Shown here piece by piece: positions 8,565 through 17,249 of a DNA stretch of 64,000 nucleotides (position 1 is its first letter; each line of letters begins with the position of its first letter). Source of the stretch: Rheinheimera faecalis (GTDB taxonomy: Bacteria; Pseudomonadota; Gammaproteobacteria; Enterobacterales; Alteromonadaceae); NCBI RefSeq assembly GCF_021290965.1, contig NZ_JAJOYT010000012.1, positions 1-64,000 of the forward strand. Direction: 5' to 3'. Both the position numbers and the translations under genes were made by a program. The notes beneath the pieces were generated by a model. That model was not told the origin of the DNA and did no database searches. It saw only the letters and a list, made by a program, of their open reading frames with translations.

Positions 8565-9302
8565 TTACACCATGCCGCCATTGACGCGGATCACTTGCGA
8601 GTTAATCCAGCCACCATCAGGGCCAGCTAACATAGACACCACAGCTGCAATATCTTCAGGCGTACCTAAGCGCTCCAGCGGAGCCAGTTTCGCCATCTGT
8701 TGGATTAATTCGTCCGACTTACCCTTTAAAAACAGCTCTGTAGCCACAGGACCAGGAGCTACTGCATTCACAGTAATCTGTAAACCACGTAACTCGTTAG
8801 CCAGCACATGAACCAAACCCTCAACAGCGGCTTTGGTGGCGATATAAGGACCGTAACTTGGCAAGGCTTTTCCTATCACGCTGGTCGATAACGCAATAAT
8901 GCGACCGCCCTGGTTGATATGACGGGCTGCACTACCCAGCACACAAAAAGCACCGGTTAAGTTAGTACGAATCAGCTGTTCAAATTGGTCTGTGCTGCAA
9001 TCTGCTATCGACACATTCGTCATAATGCCAGCGCTATTCACCACAACATCCACCCGGCCAAAATGTGATTTCGCAGTAGTAAATAACTGCTCTACCGCTG
9101 CAGCATCAGCCACGTCGGCCTGCACCGCTATGGCATGACCACCGGCTTGCTGAATTTGAGCCACCACCTGCTCAGCTTTTTCCTGTCCTGCGGCATAATT
9201 CACTACCACAGCAAAACCATCCTCTGCTAAACGCAAAGCAATGGCTTTACCTATGCCCCTTGAGGCGCCTGTGACTAGTGCAGTTTTGATTGAGGTCTTC
9301 AT
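8565..9302 (-). CDS. Short-chain dehydrogenase/reductase (SDR)
   Basis: This is a 245-aa classical NAD(P)-dependent oxidoreductase. Cofactor binding is shown by TGASRGIGKA at the N-terminus and NSAG near residue 90. The catalytic Tyr and Lys are in YIATK, with Ser in ALSTSV, and the C-terminal part has VAPGPVATELF and the final VNGGMV. It resembles 3-oxoacyl-reductase-like SDRs, but the substrate is unknown. It heads the SDR-DoxX-DUF1097 unit and is divergent from a LysR gene 136 bases away, which is therefore its likely regulator. Confidence 0.85.
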   Translation of the reverse strand: MKTSIKTALVTGASRGIGKAIALRLAEDGFAVVVNYAAGQEKAEQVVAQIQQAGGHAIAVQADVADAAAVEQLFTTAKSHFGRVDVVVNSAGIMTNVSIADCSTDQFEQLIRTNLTGAFCVLGSAARHINQGGRIIALSTSVIGKALPSYGPYIATKAAVEGLVHVLANELRGLQITVNAVAPGPVATELFLKGKSDELIQQMAKLAPLERLGTPEDIAAVVSMLAGPDGGWINSQVIRVNGGMV

Positions 9303-9438
9303 AGCTGTTCTCCCGGTTAAGTCACCCTTGCGGTGTCTGAATGAGAGTTACTTTAAATTTGCAGGATAACTGGATAAATACCCTAAAATTGATAACATAA
9401 TTCAACCAGAGCGAACAATACCCCTAAAAGGCCGGAGA
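9303..9438. promoter_or_regulatory. Divergent promoter region between SDR operon and LysR gene
   Basis: These 136 bases separate two divergent genes, the arrangement in which LysR proteins usually bind. The stretch is AT-rich near 9350-9410 and contains an interrupted symmetrical ATTGATAACATAATTCAA that would fit a T-N11-A box. No exact operator can be fixed from sequence alone. Confidence 0.4.
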
Positions 9439-10347
9439 ATGGACAAGTTCGATAGCTTAAAGCTGTACTGTAAAATCGTCGAACTGGGCAGTTTTACTCA
9501 GGCCGCAGGTGTATTACAAATCCCACGCGCTACCGCAACTTACGCTATGCAGCAGTTAGAGCAGCGTCTGAATAGCCGCCTGTTAGAACGCACCACCCGT
9601 CAGGTCAAACCTACTTTGGATGGCCAGGCTTTTTATCAGCGCTGTGTTCGCATTTTGTCTGAGTTAGACGACGCCGAAGCCAGCCTGAATACTGTGGCAG
9701 CCAACCCGGCCGGCTTATTACGTTTGGGCTTGCATGGGGTGCATGCAGCGCAAATCATTATTCCGGCTTTGCCGCAATTCAGAGCACTGTATCCGCAGCT
9801 GGATATTGCCATCAGCACAGGTGACAGACTGGTGGATTTGGTGCGCGAAAGTATTGATCTGGTGGTCCGGATAGGTGTGCCCAAAGACTCCACTTTAGTT
9901 GGCAAAAAGCTGGCTGCTTTGCCACAAGTGGTATGCGCTAGTCCGGCTTATCTGCAACAGCATGGTGTGCCTATGCAGCCGGAACAACTGAGTCAGCATC
10001 AGGCTGTGGGCTTTTTCTCCAGCGATCACAATATCAGCTACCCCTTTAGCTTTTTGATAGAAGGTGCAGAGCAGGATTTTCCGGCTAAAGGCTGGTTATC
10101 TGTTAATGACGCCGAATCTTACACTGCAGCTGCTTTAGCGGGCTGTGGCATTATTCAGGTCCCCAACTTTCGGATCAAACGCTATTTGGAGTCTGGCGAT
10201 TTAGTGCAAATTCTAAGTCATCTGCAAAGTCCTGCTTTGCCTGTGCATGTGCTTTATCCGCAACATAACCAATTGTCGCCACGGGTAAAGGTCTTTGTTG
10301 AATGGGTCAGCGCCTTATATAAACAGAAATTTTCCACCGAAAAATAA
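9439..10347 (+). CDS. LysR family transcriptional regulator
   Basis: This 302-aa DNA-binding regulator has an N-terminal winged helix-turn-helix (LKLYCKIVELGSFTQAAGVLQIPRAT... to about residue 60) and a C-terminal periplasmic-binding-fold effector domain. It belongs to the subgroup with TPR...LDGQAFYQRC after the HTH, as in many regulators of SDR or quinone-reductase genes. It is transcribed away from the SDR-DoxX-DUF1097 unit, so that unit is the probable target and the gene is probably autoregulated. The inducer is unknown. Confidence 0.88.
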   Translation: MDKFDSLKLYCKIVELGSFTQAAGVLQIPRATATYAMQQLEQRLNSRLLERTTRQVKPTLDGQAFYQRCVRILSELDDAEASLNTVAANPAGLLRLGLHGVHAAQIIIPALPQFRALYPQLDIAISTGDRLVDLVRESIDLVVRIGVPKDSTLVGKKLAALPQVVCASPAYLQQHGVPMQPEQLSQHQAVGFFSSDHNISYPFSFLIEGAEQDFPAKGWLSVNDAESYTAAALAGCGIIQVPNFRIKRYLESGDLVQILSHLQSPALPVHVLYPQHNQLSPRVKVFVEWVSALYKQKFSTEK

Positions 10348-10409
10348 GCAGCAAAGCAGACAAAACCACCTATAGTTATTTAACCATTTATTAACAGGCG
10401 GAGTTCAGG

Positions 10410-10919
10410 ATGAAACCGCTTTTGTATTTGTTGTTTTTCTGCAGTTTTACCCTGTTGGCTCAAAACCAATGGCCAGAAGCTGATTGCGTCAAAGCAGCCA
10501 AAAAACTACAGCAGCTGGAACAAAAGATCAGCTCTGGTTACAGCTTAAAAGAAGCAGAACAGCTAAGCCTGGATCAGCGCCAGCTGGAAAAACAGCTGGA
10601 CCTGTTTTGCCAAAAACCAGTCTTGGCCTCTGATCCGAAAAAACCAAAAATCAAAAAAACAGCCAAAACTAAAAATTCCCCGGATGCCTTGGCTGACATT
10701 GCCAAAGGCCCAGAGCTTTATGTCAGCTCGGTCTCAGTTAAAGCACCTTATCAGGGTAAAAAACTACAGGCATGGTTGGAGTATTACTCCGAACCTAAAC
10801 AATGTTTTGGTGTACGGGACAGCAGACAAATGGTCTGGTGTGTCGAACAACGCCAGCAAGCCAAAGCGAATTTTGAGCGACAATGGCAGCAAAAATTCGC
10901 ACTATCGCAACCAGAATGA
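10410..10919 (+). CDS. Hypothetical secreted protein
   Basis: I do not recognise this family. The 169-aa product has a Sec signal peptide (PLLYLLFFCSFTLLA, cleavage near residue 18). A helical Gln/Leu-rich segment with two Cys follows (about 25-68), then a very basic Lys/Pro linker (about 75-95), and a C-terminal part with two more Cys (KQCFGV, VWCVEQ). The four Cys would suit disulfide bonds in the periplasm. A ribosome site (GGCGGA) precedes the ATG. It is followed 36 bases later by a hotdog-fold gene on the same strand. Confidence 0.6.
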   Translation: MKPLLYLLFFCSFTLLAQNQWPEADCVKAAKKLQQLEQKISSGYSLKEAEQLSLDQRQLEKQLDLFCQKPVLASDPKKPKIKKTAKTKNSPDALADIAKGPELYVSSVSVKAPYQGKKLQAWLEYYSEPKQCFGVRDSRQMVWCVEQRQQAKANFERQWQQKFALSQPE

Positions 10920-10955
10920 TAAGCTCCGACCAGTTGAATTCTGGAGCCTCTTTTT

Positions 10956-11432
10956 ATGAACGCCTTAACTAAAGCCAACTTACAACTCTGGTGGTTTGGA
11001 TTTCGTTATATTCCACTGATTGGTTTTTGTAAGCCAAAAATTCTGGAATTAACAGATGCACGCACTGTGATCCGGATGCCACACCATCGCCATACCAAAA
11101 ACCATTTGGGCAGTGTTTATTTTGGTGCTCTGGCCATAGGTGCAGATTTAGCCGGTGCTTTTTTAGTCTTTTACAAAGCGCGGCAGAAAAAGCTGAATAT
11201 CCACTTTGCCTTTAAAGACGTGCAAGGCGAGTTTTTAAAACGCCCTGAAGCTGCAGTGCATTTCATCAGCAACGACGGCGCTTTAATAGACCAGATGATC
11301 CAACAATCGCTGGATACAGGAGAGCGTATTAATCAATCAGTGACTATTGATGTCACCTGCCCTTCTTTGCATGGCGACGAGCTGATGGCGAAATTCACTT
11401 TAACTTTGTCAGTGAAAGCCAAAAGCCGCTGA
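10956..11432 (+). CDS. DUF4442 hotdog-fold protein (PaaI thioesterase-like)
   Basis: This 158-aa protein looks like the DUF4442 group of hotdog-fold proteins. The segment MPHHRHTKNHLGSVYFGALAIGADLAGAF corresponds to the central hotdog helix that in thioesterases carries the substrate pocket. The usual catalytic Asp/Glu is not obvious, and activity is unproven for this group. The gene directly follows a secreted hypothetical and is closed by a strong bidirectional hairpin terminator, so the two may form a small operon. Confidence 0.72.
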   Translation: MNALTKANLQLWWFGFRYIPLIGFCKPKILELTDARTVIRMPHHRHTKNHLGSVYFGALAIGADLAGAFLVFYKARQKKLNIHFAFKDVQGEFLKRPEAAVHFISNDGALIDQMIQQSLDTGERINQSVTIDVTCPSLHGDELMAKFTLTLSVKAKSR

Positions 11433-11458
11433 TAGATCTTTGCTCTAGCGCATAAAGT

Positions 11459-11487
11459 AAAAATCCACAGTTGCTCTGTGGATTTTT
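11459..11487. terminator. Bidirectional terminator between hotdog and aldo/keto reductase genes
   Basis: AAAAATCCACAG (11459-11470) pairs perfectly with CTGTGGATTTTT (11476-11487) over a five-base loop. The T-run on each strand lets it end both convergent genes. Confidence 0.85.
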
Positions 11488-11519
11488 AGCTTTAAAGAGT
11501 GTCTTTTACTGACCCCGAA

Positions 11520-12533
11520 TTAGTCCTTAATGGGCAGTGGCGCATCTGGATGCACCAGGCCTGCGTGACGCAGCTCACGCCAGAAGTCAGCAGGTACACT
11601 CTCTTTTAACGCCGTACTGTCTTCAATAATACGACCTGGTTTACTGGCTCCTGGTATTACAGCGGCCACTGCAGGATTTGCCAAAGCAAACTGTAAACCA
11701 GCGGCTTTCATACTTATGCCGTATCTGTCCGCCAGTGCTTTGATCTTCGCCACTTTGTTTAAGATGGCTGTTGAGGCAGGTGCATATTCAAAGTTCGGGC
11801 CTCCGACTAAAGCACCTGAGCTGTATGGACCACCTACGACTATACCCAAACCACGTTCTGTGACTTTTGGCATCACCCGCTGCAAAGCCCTTTCATGGTC
11901 CAGCAGGGTGTAACGTCCAGCCAGTAAAAAACCATCAGGACGAGGTTCCTCCAGATCCAGCAGCAGTTCTATAGGCTCGACTTTATTGACGCCTAAACCC
12001 CAGGCTTTAATCACCCCTTCATCACGCAGTTTATCCAGCACTTTAAAAGCACCTTTGCGGGCGCTTTCAAACATACTGAGCCATTCATCACCAAAAAAAT
12101 CCTGTGCTACATCATGCACCCAGACAATTTCAATATGATCGGTTTTCAGCCGCTTCAGACTGTCCTCAATAGAGCGCATTGTGGCATCTGCTGAATAGTC
12201 GTTGACGATTTTATTGGGGCGGCCGTATTTAAAGACTTCGCCTTTTTCACCTAAATCACGGGCACTGACATCTTCAATTTCATCCAGCACCAGCCGGCCC
12301 ACTTTGGTGCTAATCACATAGTCCTGCCGCGGCTTGTCTGCCAGCGCATCGCCCATACGGATTTCTGCCAGACCTGCGCCATAAAAAGGCGCGTTATCAA
12401 AATAACGTATGCCGTCATTCCAGGCCGCATCCACAGTAGCTCGCGCTTCCTGCTCAGGAATATCGCGGAACATATTGCCCAGCGGCGCCGTGCCAAAACC
12501 AAGTTTGCCTGGAAGAATATCTTTGAGTGCCAT
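11520..12533 (-). CDS. Aldo/keto reductase family oxidoreductase
   Basis: This is a 337-aa NAD(P)-dependent oxidoreductase with the (beta/alpha)8 fold. The catalytic tetrad is visible: Asp and Tyr in FDNAPFYG, Lys in ISTKVGR, and His in IVWVHD. The C-terminal VIPGAS...RI segment binds the cofactor phosphate. The pattern GFGTAPLGNMF and the overall length resemble the D-threo-aldose / L-fucose dehydrogenase or pyridoxal 4-dehydrogenase branch, but the substrate is not certain. A start at 12554 is possible, yet the ATG at 12533 has AAGGAG 6 bases upstream and is preferred. The gene is divergent from gmk. Confidence 0.87.
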   Translation of the reverse strand: MALKDILPGKLGFGTAPLGNMFRDIPEQEARATVDAAWNDGIRYFDNAPFYGAGLAEIRMGDALADKPRQDYVISTKVGRLVLDEIEDVSARDLGEKGEVFKYGRPNKIVNDYSADATMRSIEDSLKRLKTDHIEIVWVHDVAQDFFGDEWLSMFESARKGAFKVLDKLRDEGVIKAWGLGVNKVEPIELLLDLEEPRPDGFLLAGRYTLLDHERALQRVMPKVTERGLGIVVGGPYSSGALVGGPNFEYAPASTAILNKVAKIKALADRYGISMKAAGLQFALANPAVAAVIPGASKPGRIIEDSTALKESVPADFWRELRHAGLVHPDAPLPIKD

Positions 12534-12726
12534 TTTTTGCTCCTTCATCTTCAAAGAGACGCCATCTCTTTGAACAATTAAAATTCAATACAGGCAGTAT
12601 GCCAGCACAACTATGACCTATTGATGATACTCGTTGAACACTATCACAGCGAAAAAACCTATCAGCTGTTGGCAGCACAGCAGCGATGCGGCTAAAATCG
12701 CCTTTTGATTGTAGAAGGTGGCAGGC

Positions 12727-13359
12727 ATGCAGGACTTATTAGGTAACTTATTTATTATTTCAGCGCCAAGCGGAGCGGGAAAATCCACGCTGATCAATGC
12801 GCTGTTAAAGCAACATGCCGATATGCAGCTGAGTGTATCTCACACCACCCGCTCACCACGCCCGGGCGAAAGTAATGGCGTGCAGTATCATTTCACTGAT
12901 GTTCCGACTTTTAAACAACTGATTGCACAAGACCAGTTTATTGAATGGGCTGAAGTTTTTGGTAATTATTACGGCACATCCAAAGCCGCTTTGGCCGATA
13001 AACTAGCTCAGGGTATAGATGTGTTTTTAGATATAGACTGGCAAGGTGCCCGCCAGATTAAACAGCAACTGCCTTTTGTCACCAGCATTTTTATTCTGCC
13101 GCCAAGCGTTGAAGCTTTAGAGCAACGCCTGAATCAACGGGGTCAGGACAGCGCAGAAGTCATTGCAGGCCGTATGGCCAAGGCGCAGGACGAAATCAGT
13201 CATGCCGGTGAATACGATTATTGGGTAGTGAATGATGATCTGGAGCTGGCGTTGCAGCAGTTTTCCGGCATTATCCAGACTCAGCGCTTAAAACAGCAGA
13301 AGCAGGCGATACGGCAACAGAAGTTAATTTCTGGCCTGTTGGCGAACGAAACGAAATAG
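12727..13359 (+). CDS. gmk: Guanylate kinase
   Basis: The enzyme phosphorylates GMP to GDP using ATP. The 210-aa protein carries the P-loop [12 protein letters not shown], the GMP-binding [10 protein letters not shown]-like segment ([19 protein letters not shown]), and [11 protein letters not shown]. Its length matches E. coli Gmk (207 aa). A GTG at 12718 in the same frame adds three residues, but the ATG at 12727 has AAGG at good spacing. It heads the gmk-rpoZ-spoT order conserved in gammaproteobacteria, and its product supplies the GDP that SpoT-linked metabolism uses. Confidence 0.95.
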   Translation: MQDLLGNLFIISAPSGAGKSTLINALLKQHADMQLSVSHTTRSPRPGESNGVQYHFTDVPTFKQLIAQDQFIEWAEVFGNYYGTSKAALADKLAQGIDVFLDIDWQGARQIKQQLPFVTSIFILPPSVEALEQRLNQRGQDSAEVIAGRMAKAQDEISHAGEYDYWVVNDDLELALQQFSGIIQTQRLKQQKQAIRQQKLISGLLANETK

Positions 13360-13407
13360 AGTAGACTATGCGGTCTTTATTCAGACCCAGATTAACCGGA
13401 GTGGCAG

Positions 13408-13683
13408 ATGGCTCGCGTAACAGTTGAAGATGCAGTAAATAAAATTGGTAACCGCTTTGATTTAATTCTGGTGGCCTCACGTCGTGCCCGTCAGTTAGCT
13501 GTTGAAGGCAAAGAGCCAATGGTTGATCCTGAAAACGACAAGCCTACAGTAGTAGCTTTGCGTGAAATCGAAAAAGGTTTTATCACCAACGGTATTCTGG
13601 ACCAGCAAGAACGTCGTGAACAGTTACAGCAAGAAGCATCAGAAATGGCTGCAGTAGCTGCAATTATCGGTTCTGACGAATAA
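13408..13683 (+). CDS. rpoZ: RNA polymerase omega subunit
   Basis: Omega is the small RNA polymerase subunit that helps assemble beta-prime and forms part of a ppGpp binding site. The 91-aa protein starts [29 protein letters not shown], nearly identical to the E. coli sequence, and ends in an acidic/Ala-rich helix. A GGAG ribosome site precedes the start. It lies between gmk and spoT, as in E. coli, which ties it to the stringent response. Confidence 0.97.
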   Translation: MARVTVEDAVNKIGNRFDLILVASRRARQLAVEGKEPMVDPENDKPTVVALREIEKGFITNGILDQQERREQLQQEASEMAAVAAIIGSDE

Positions 13684-13701
13684 TCTGAGCCTGTACCCCC
13701 T

Positions 13702-13724
13702 GCCAACGGTATCCGGCCGTTGGC
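13702..13724 (+). promoter_or_regulatory. Hairpin between rpoZ and spoT
   Basis: GCCAACGG (13702-13709) pairs with CCGTTGGC (13717-13724) over seven bases. No T-run follows, so it is more likely an mRNA stability or processing hairpin, or a weak attenuator, than a terminator. Confidence 0.5.
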
Positions 13725-13791
13725 AATAGCTTGAAATCCACGTATATTCAAAGGAACACGCCAAAGCGTTGTGCGTATTGGGGAGTTTCGG

Positions 13792-15915
13792 ATGTATCTG
13801 TTTGAAGGCCTGAAAAATCAAATCAGTGCTTACCTGCCACCTGAGCAGGTCGTTCTGGTGCAACAGGCTTATGTTGTCGCCCGCGACGCGCACGCGCCAC
13901 AAATTCGCTCCAGCGGCGAACCTTATATTACTCATCCTGTAGCAGTGACCAGTATCCTCGCCGAAATGCGGATGGATTACGAAACCTTAATGGCTGCGTT
14001 ACTGCATGACGTGATTGAAGACACACCGGTCAGCAAAGAAGATTTAACCCGCATGTTTGGTGAAACTGTGGCCGAACTGGTGCAGGGTGTCAGTAAACTC
14101 GATAAAGTTAAATTTAAAGATATCAAAGAGTTCGAAGTTACCAACCTGCAAAAAATGTTTATGGCAATGACGCAGGATATCCGCGTTATTTTAATTAAAC
14201 TGGCCGACCGCACTCATAATATGCGCACCATAGGTGCACTCAAACCAGAAAAACGCCGTCGTATTGCCCGTGAAACTTTAGAACTCTATGCTCCTATCGC
14301 CAACCGTTTGGGTATTCATAATATTAAAAACGAGCTGGAAAACTGGGGCTTCCGCGCTTTATACCCCATGCGTTATCGCGCTTTAGAAACAGCAGTCAAA
14401 CAGGCTCGTGGTAACCGCAAAGAAATTATTGAACGTATTCAGTCAGAAATAGAACAGCGTATTAAAGCTGCCGGTATTGAAGCTGAAGTCGCAGGCCGTG
14501 AAAAACATCTGTATAGCATCTATCGTAAGATGAAAAGCAAAGAGCTGATGTTTAACGATGTGATGGATATTTACGGTTTCCGTGTGCTGATTAACAGCAT
14601 CGACAACTGCTATCGCGTCTTGGGTGTAGTACATAACCTGTTTAAGCCTATTGAAAGCCGCTTTAAAGACTATATCGCCATTCCAAAACAAAACGGTTAT
14701 CAGTCCTTACACACCTCCCTGATTGGTCCACACGGTATTCCGGTGGAAATTCAGATGCGTACCCGTGAAATGGATGAAATGGCCGACAAAGGGATAGCAG
14801 CCCACTGGTCGTACAAAGGTGCAGGCGAAAACAAAAATACCACGGCGCAAATCCGTGCCCAGCGCTGGATGCAAAGTTTACTTGAGCTGCAACAAAGCTC
14901 AGGCAATACCTACGAATTTGTTGAAAACGTCAAATCTGAGCTTTATCCGGATGAGCTGTACGTATTCAGCCCTAAAGGTCAGATTGTGGAGTTACCTATT
15001 GGTGCCAATGCGGTCGATTTTGCCTACACAGTGCATACCGACATAGGCAACAGATGTGTCGGCGCAAGGGTGGATCGTAAACCTTACCCACTGAACAAAC
15101 CTTTAGAAACCGGCCAGACGGTAGAAATCATTACCAGCCCTGGTGGTAAACCTAACGCCAACTGGCTAAACCATGTAGTCACCAGCCGCGCTATTTTAGG
15201 CATTCGTAACTATCTGAAAAAACAGCAATTGAGTGAAGCTGTAGGTTTAGGCCGACGTTTACTGACTTCAGCTTTGGGTGACGTCAAACTGGAAAATATT
15301 CCGCCAGAACGTATCGAACAGGTACTGCAAAGCACCACGCAAAAATCGCTGGATGAACTGCTGGTTGAAATTGGCTTAGGCAATCAACTGCCTATAGCTG
15401 TGGCCCGTCGTTTAATGGGTGGTTTTGATTCTGGTGAAGAAGCTTTGCCTGCAGAAAATCCGGCGAATCAGAAAACCAAAGCTTTTATTATTGGCTCTGA
15501 AGGTATGTTACTCACCTTCGCCAAATGTTGCCGCCCTATTCCAGGTGATGAAATTGCCGCCAACGCGACACCAGGCAAAGGCCTGAACGTGCACCGTGTT
15601 GAATGCCGTAATATTCGTGGCTGGGAAAAAGAGCCGGGTAAATACTTCCCGGTGAAGTGGGACAAAACCGGTGATAAACAGTTTTTATGTGATATCAGGG
15701 TCTTTATTGTCAACCAACCAGGTGTATTGGCAAAACTGACCACTGTGATAGCCTCACAGGATTCCAACATTCAGGACTTGTCGACCGACGACAGAGACAC
15801 AGGCGAATATGTGATTAAAATCACCTTGTCTGTGCGTGACCGTATTAATTTAGCCAACGTCATGCGCAAAATCCGTGTCTTGCCTGAAGTACTTAAAGTT
15901 TACAGAAGGAAATAG
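13792..15915 (+). CDS. spoT: Bifunctional (p)ppGpp synthetase/hydrolase SpoT
   Basis: SpoT makes and mainly degrades the alarmone (p)ppGpp. The 707-aa protein has an HD hydrolase domain ([24 protein letters not shown]), a RelA/SpoT synthetase domain with [13 protein letters not shown] and [15 protein letters not shown], and a TGS domain ([14 protein letters not shown]). A Cys-rich region ([12 protein letters not shown]) and a C-terminal ACT domain ([22 protein letters not shown]) follow. An in-frame GTG lies at 13771, but the ATG at 13792 gives MYLFEGL, which lines up with E. coli SpoT MYLFESL. The gene follows rpoZ by 108 bases. ridA starts 5 bases after its stop, so the two are co-transcribed. 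Confidence 0.96.
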   Translation: MYLFEGLKNQISAYLPPEQVVLVQQAYVVARDAHAPQIRSSGEPYITHPVAVTSILAEMRMDYETLMAALLHDVIEDTPVSKEDLTRMFGETVAELVQGVSKLDKVKFKDIKEFEVTNLQKMFMAMTQDIRVILIKLADRTHNMRTIGALKPEKRRRIARETLELYAPIANRLGIHNIKNELENWGFRALYPMRYRALETAVKQARGNRKEIIERIQSEIEQRIKAAGIEAEVAGREKHLYSIYRKMKSKELMFNDVMDIYGFRVLINSIDNCYRVLGVVHNLFKPIESRFKDYIAIPKQNGYQSLHTSLIGPHGIPVEIQMRTREMDEMADKGIAAHWSYKGAGENKNTTAQIRAQRWMQSLLELQQSSGNTYEFVENVKSELYPDELYVFSPKGQIVELPIGANAVDFAYTVHTDIGNRCVGARVDRKPYPLNKPLETGQTVEIITSPGGKPNANWLNHVVTSRAILGIRNYLKKQQLSEAVGLGRRLLTSALGDVKLENIPPERIEQVLQSTTQKSLDELLVEIGLGNQLPIAVARRLMGGFDSGEEALPAENPANQKTKAFIIGSEGMLLTFAKCCRPIPGDEIAANATPGKGLNVHRVECRNIRGWEKEPGKYFPVKWDKTGDKQFLCDIRVFIVNQPGVLAKLTTVIASQDSNIQDLSTDDRDTGEYVIKITLSVRDRINLANVMRKIRVLPEVLKVYRRK

Positions 15916-15920
15916 TTGTT

Positions 15921-16313
15921 ATGTCAAAAGTGATCATCAGTACAGATAAAGCCCCTGCCGCTATTGGTACTTACAGCCAGGCCGTCAAAATTGGCACTAC
16001 TGTGTATTTATCTGGCCAGATCCCTTTAGTTCCAGAGACTATGCAGATGGTGTCTGAAAATTTTGCTGAACAAACTCAGCAGGTATTTGAAAACCTGGCT
16101 GCAGTTTGCCACGCAGCAGGCGGCAGCTTAAATGATATGGTCAAAGTGAATATTTTCCTGACTGATCTGTCCAACTTCGCTACCGTAAATGAAATTATGA
16201 GCAAACACTTCAGTGCACCTTATCCGGCTCGTGCTGCTGTACAGGTCAGTGCTTTACCCCGTGGCGCTCAGATTGAAATTGATGGCGTGATGGAAGTGCC
16301 ATCGACGAACTAA
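15921..16313 (+). CDS. ridA: RidA family enamine/imine deaminase
   Basis: RidA hydrolyses reactive 2-aminoacrylate and other enamine/imine intermediates released by PLP enzymes. The 130-aa protein matches the family well: [14 protein letters not shown] at the start, [29 protein letters not shown], and the catalytic Arg in [23 protein letters not shown]. It starts 5 bases after spoT. In E. coli this position holds trmH, while in many other gammaproteobacteria ridA lies near spoT or recG. Confidence 0.95.
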   Translation: MSKVIISTDKAPAAIGTYSQAVKIGTTVYLSGQIPLVPETMQMVSENFAEQTQQVFENLAAVCHAAGGSLNDMVKVNIFLTDLSNFATVNEIMSKHFSAPYPARAAVQVSALPRGAQIEIDGVMEVPSTN

Positions 16314-16352
16314 CGGGGATAACTGCGGCTTCAGTCTGGTAAGGCGAACTGA

Positions 16353-17150
16353 GTGAATAAAATCCTGTGTTGTTTTTTGCTGTTGGCTTTTCCACGCCTG
16401 ACAGCGGCTGCAGAGACACCAGTCCTCACCTGGTGTCTGGATCATTTTTCACGTTTTCATGCCTATGAAACAGGTAAAGCCCCGTACGGACCTTCAGTTG
16501 ATTTAATGCGGGAACTGGCTAAACGTGCCGGTTTTCAGTTGCAATTCAGTCCTAAAACGCCTTCCGCCCGCTGCTTTCGCCAAATGCAGACAGGCGAAGC
16601 CGATTTAATGAGTAATCTGAACTTTACCGAAGAGCGGGCAGAATATATGTACCTGCTGCCCTACAACGAACGTATTCCTGAATCCCTGTATTTAAAAGGG
16701 GATGATCCACGTCAAATCCGTAGCTTTAATCAGCTGGCCTCTTTAACTCTGGCTACTGTGCGCAATTACGCTTATCACCCCAGCCTGATGCAATTGATTA
16801 AAACCTCCAGGCGTCATGTTGAAATTGACAGCATAGAAACAGGCTTTGAAATGTTACAACGTGGCAGAGTAGATGCGTTAGTAGCGCCCACTCAAAGCTC
16901 TTTGGATGTGATAGCTGACCATAAAGACCTGCATTTTCAATTTCAAAGAGCTCCAGTTGATTTTTCCGTGGTGGAAAAACGTTTTATCAACATAGGTTTA
17001 TCGAAAAAGAGTTCGCATCTGGCGTTAAAAGACCGTATCGAGCAAGCTATAGAATCTATGGTGCAGGATGGTACGGTAAAAAAACTCTATGCTTTTGACC
17101 CACTCAAACATGGCCCTACCTACCTGTCTGACTCCCCCTCTGAACAGTAA
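16353..17150 (+). CDS. Periplasmic solute-binding protein, family 3-like
   Basis: This 265-aa protein has a Sec signal peptide (CCFLLLAFPRLTAAAE) and the fold signature of the amino-acid-binding family 3 proteins (SVDLMRELAKRAGFQLQF, RCFRQMQTGEADLMSNLNFTEERAEYM). No ABC transporter genes are nearby. Orphan proteins of this type are common in Alteromonadales and may be sensors or remnants rather than transporter parts. It starts with GTG, and no ATG is available at the signal peptide. It lies in the same direction between ridA and recG, an insertion relative to the E. coli gene order. Confidence 0.75.
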   Translation: MNKILCCFLLLAFPRLTAAAETPVLTWCLDHFSRFHAYETGKAPYGPSVDLMRELAKRAGFQLQFSPKTPSARCFRQMQTGEADLMSNLNFTEERAEYMYLLPYNERIPESLYLKGDDPRQIRSFNQLASLTLATVRNYAYHPSLMQLIKTSRRHVEIDSIETGFEMLQRGRVDALVAPTQSSLDVIADHKDLHFQFQRAPVDFSVVEKRFINIGLSKKSSHLALKDRIEQAIESMVQDGTVKKLYAFDPLKHGPTYLSDSPSEQ

Positions 17151-17249
17151 AAGCAGCCCTGACACAGAGCTAAAACAGTACTGTGGCTATGCCTCTTGGC
17201 TATCACAGGTTAAACTGCTTGTTATCAGTCACTTAGTTTGGTCTTTCTC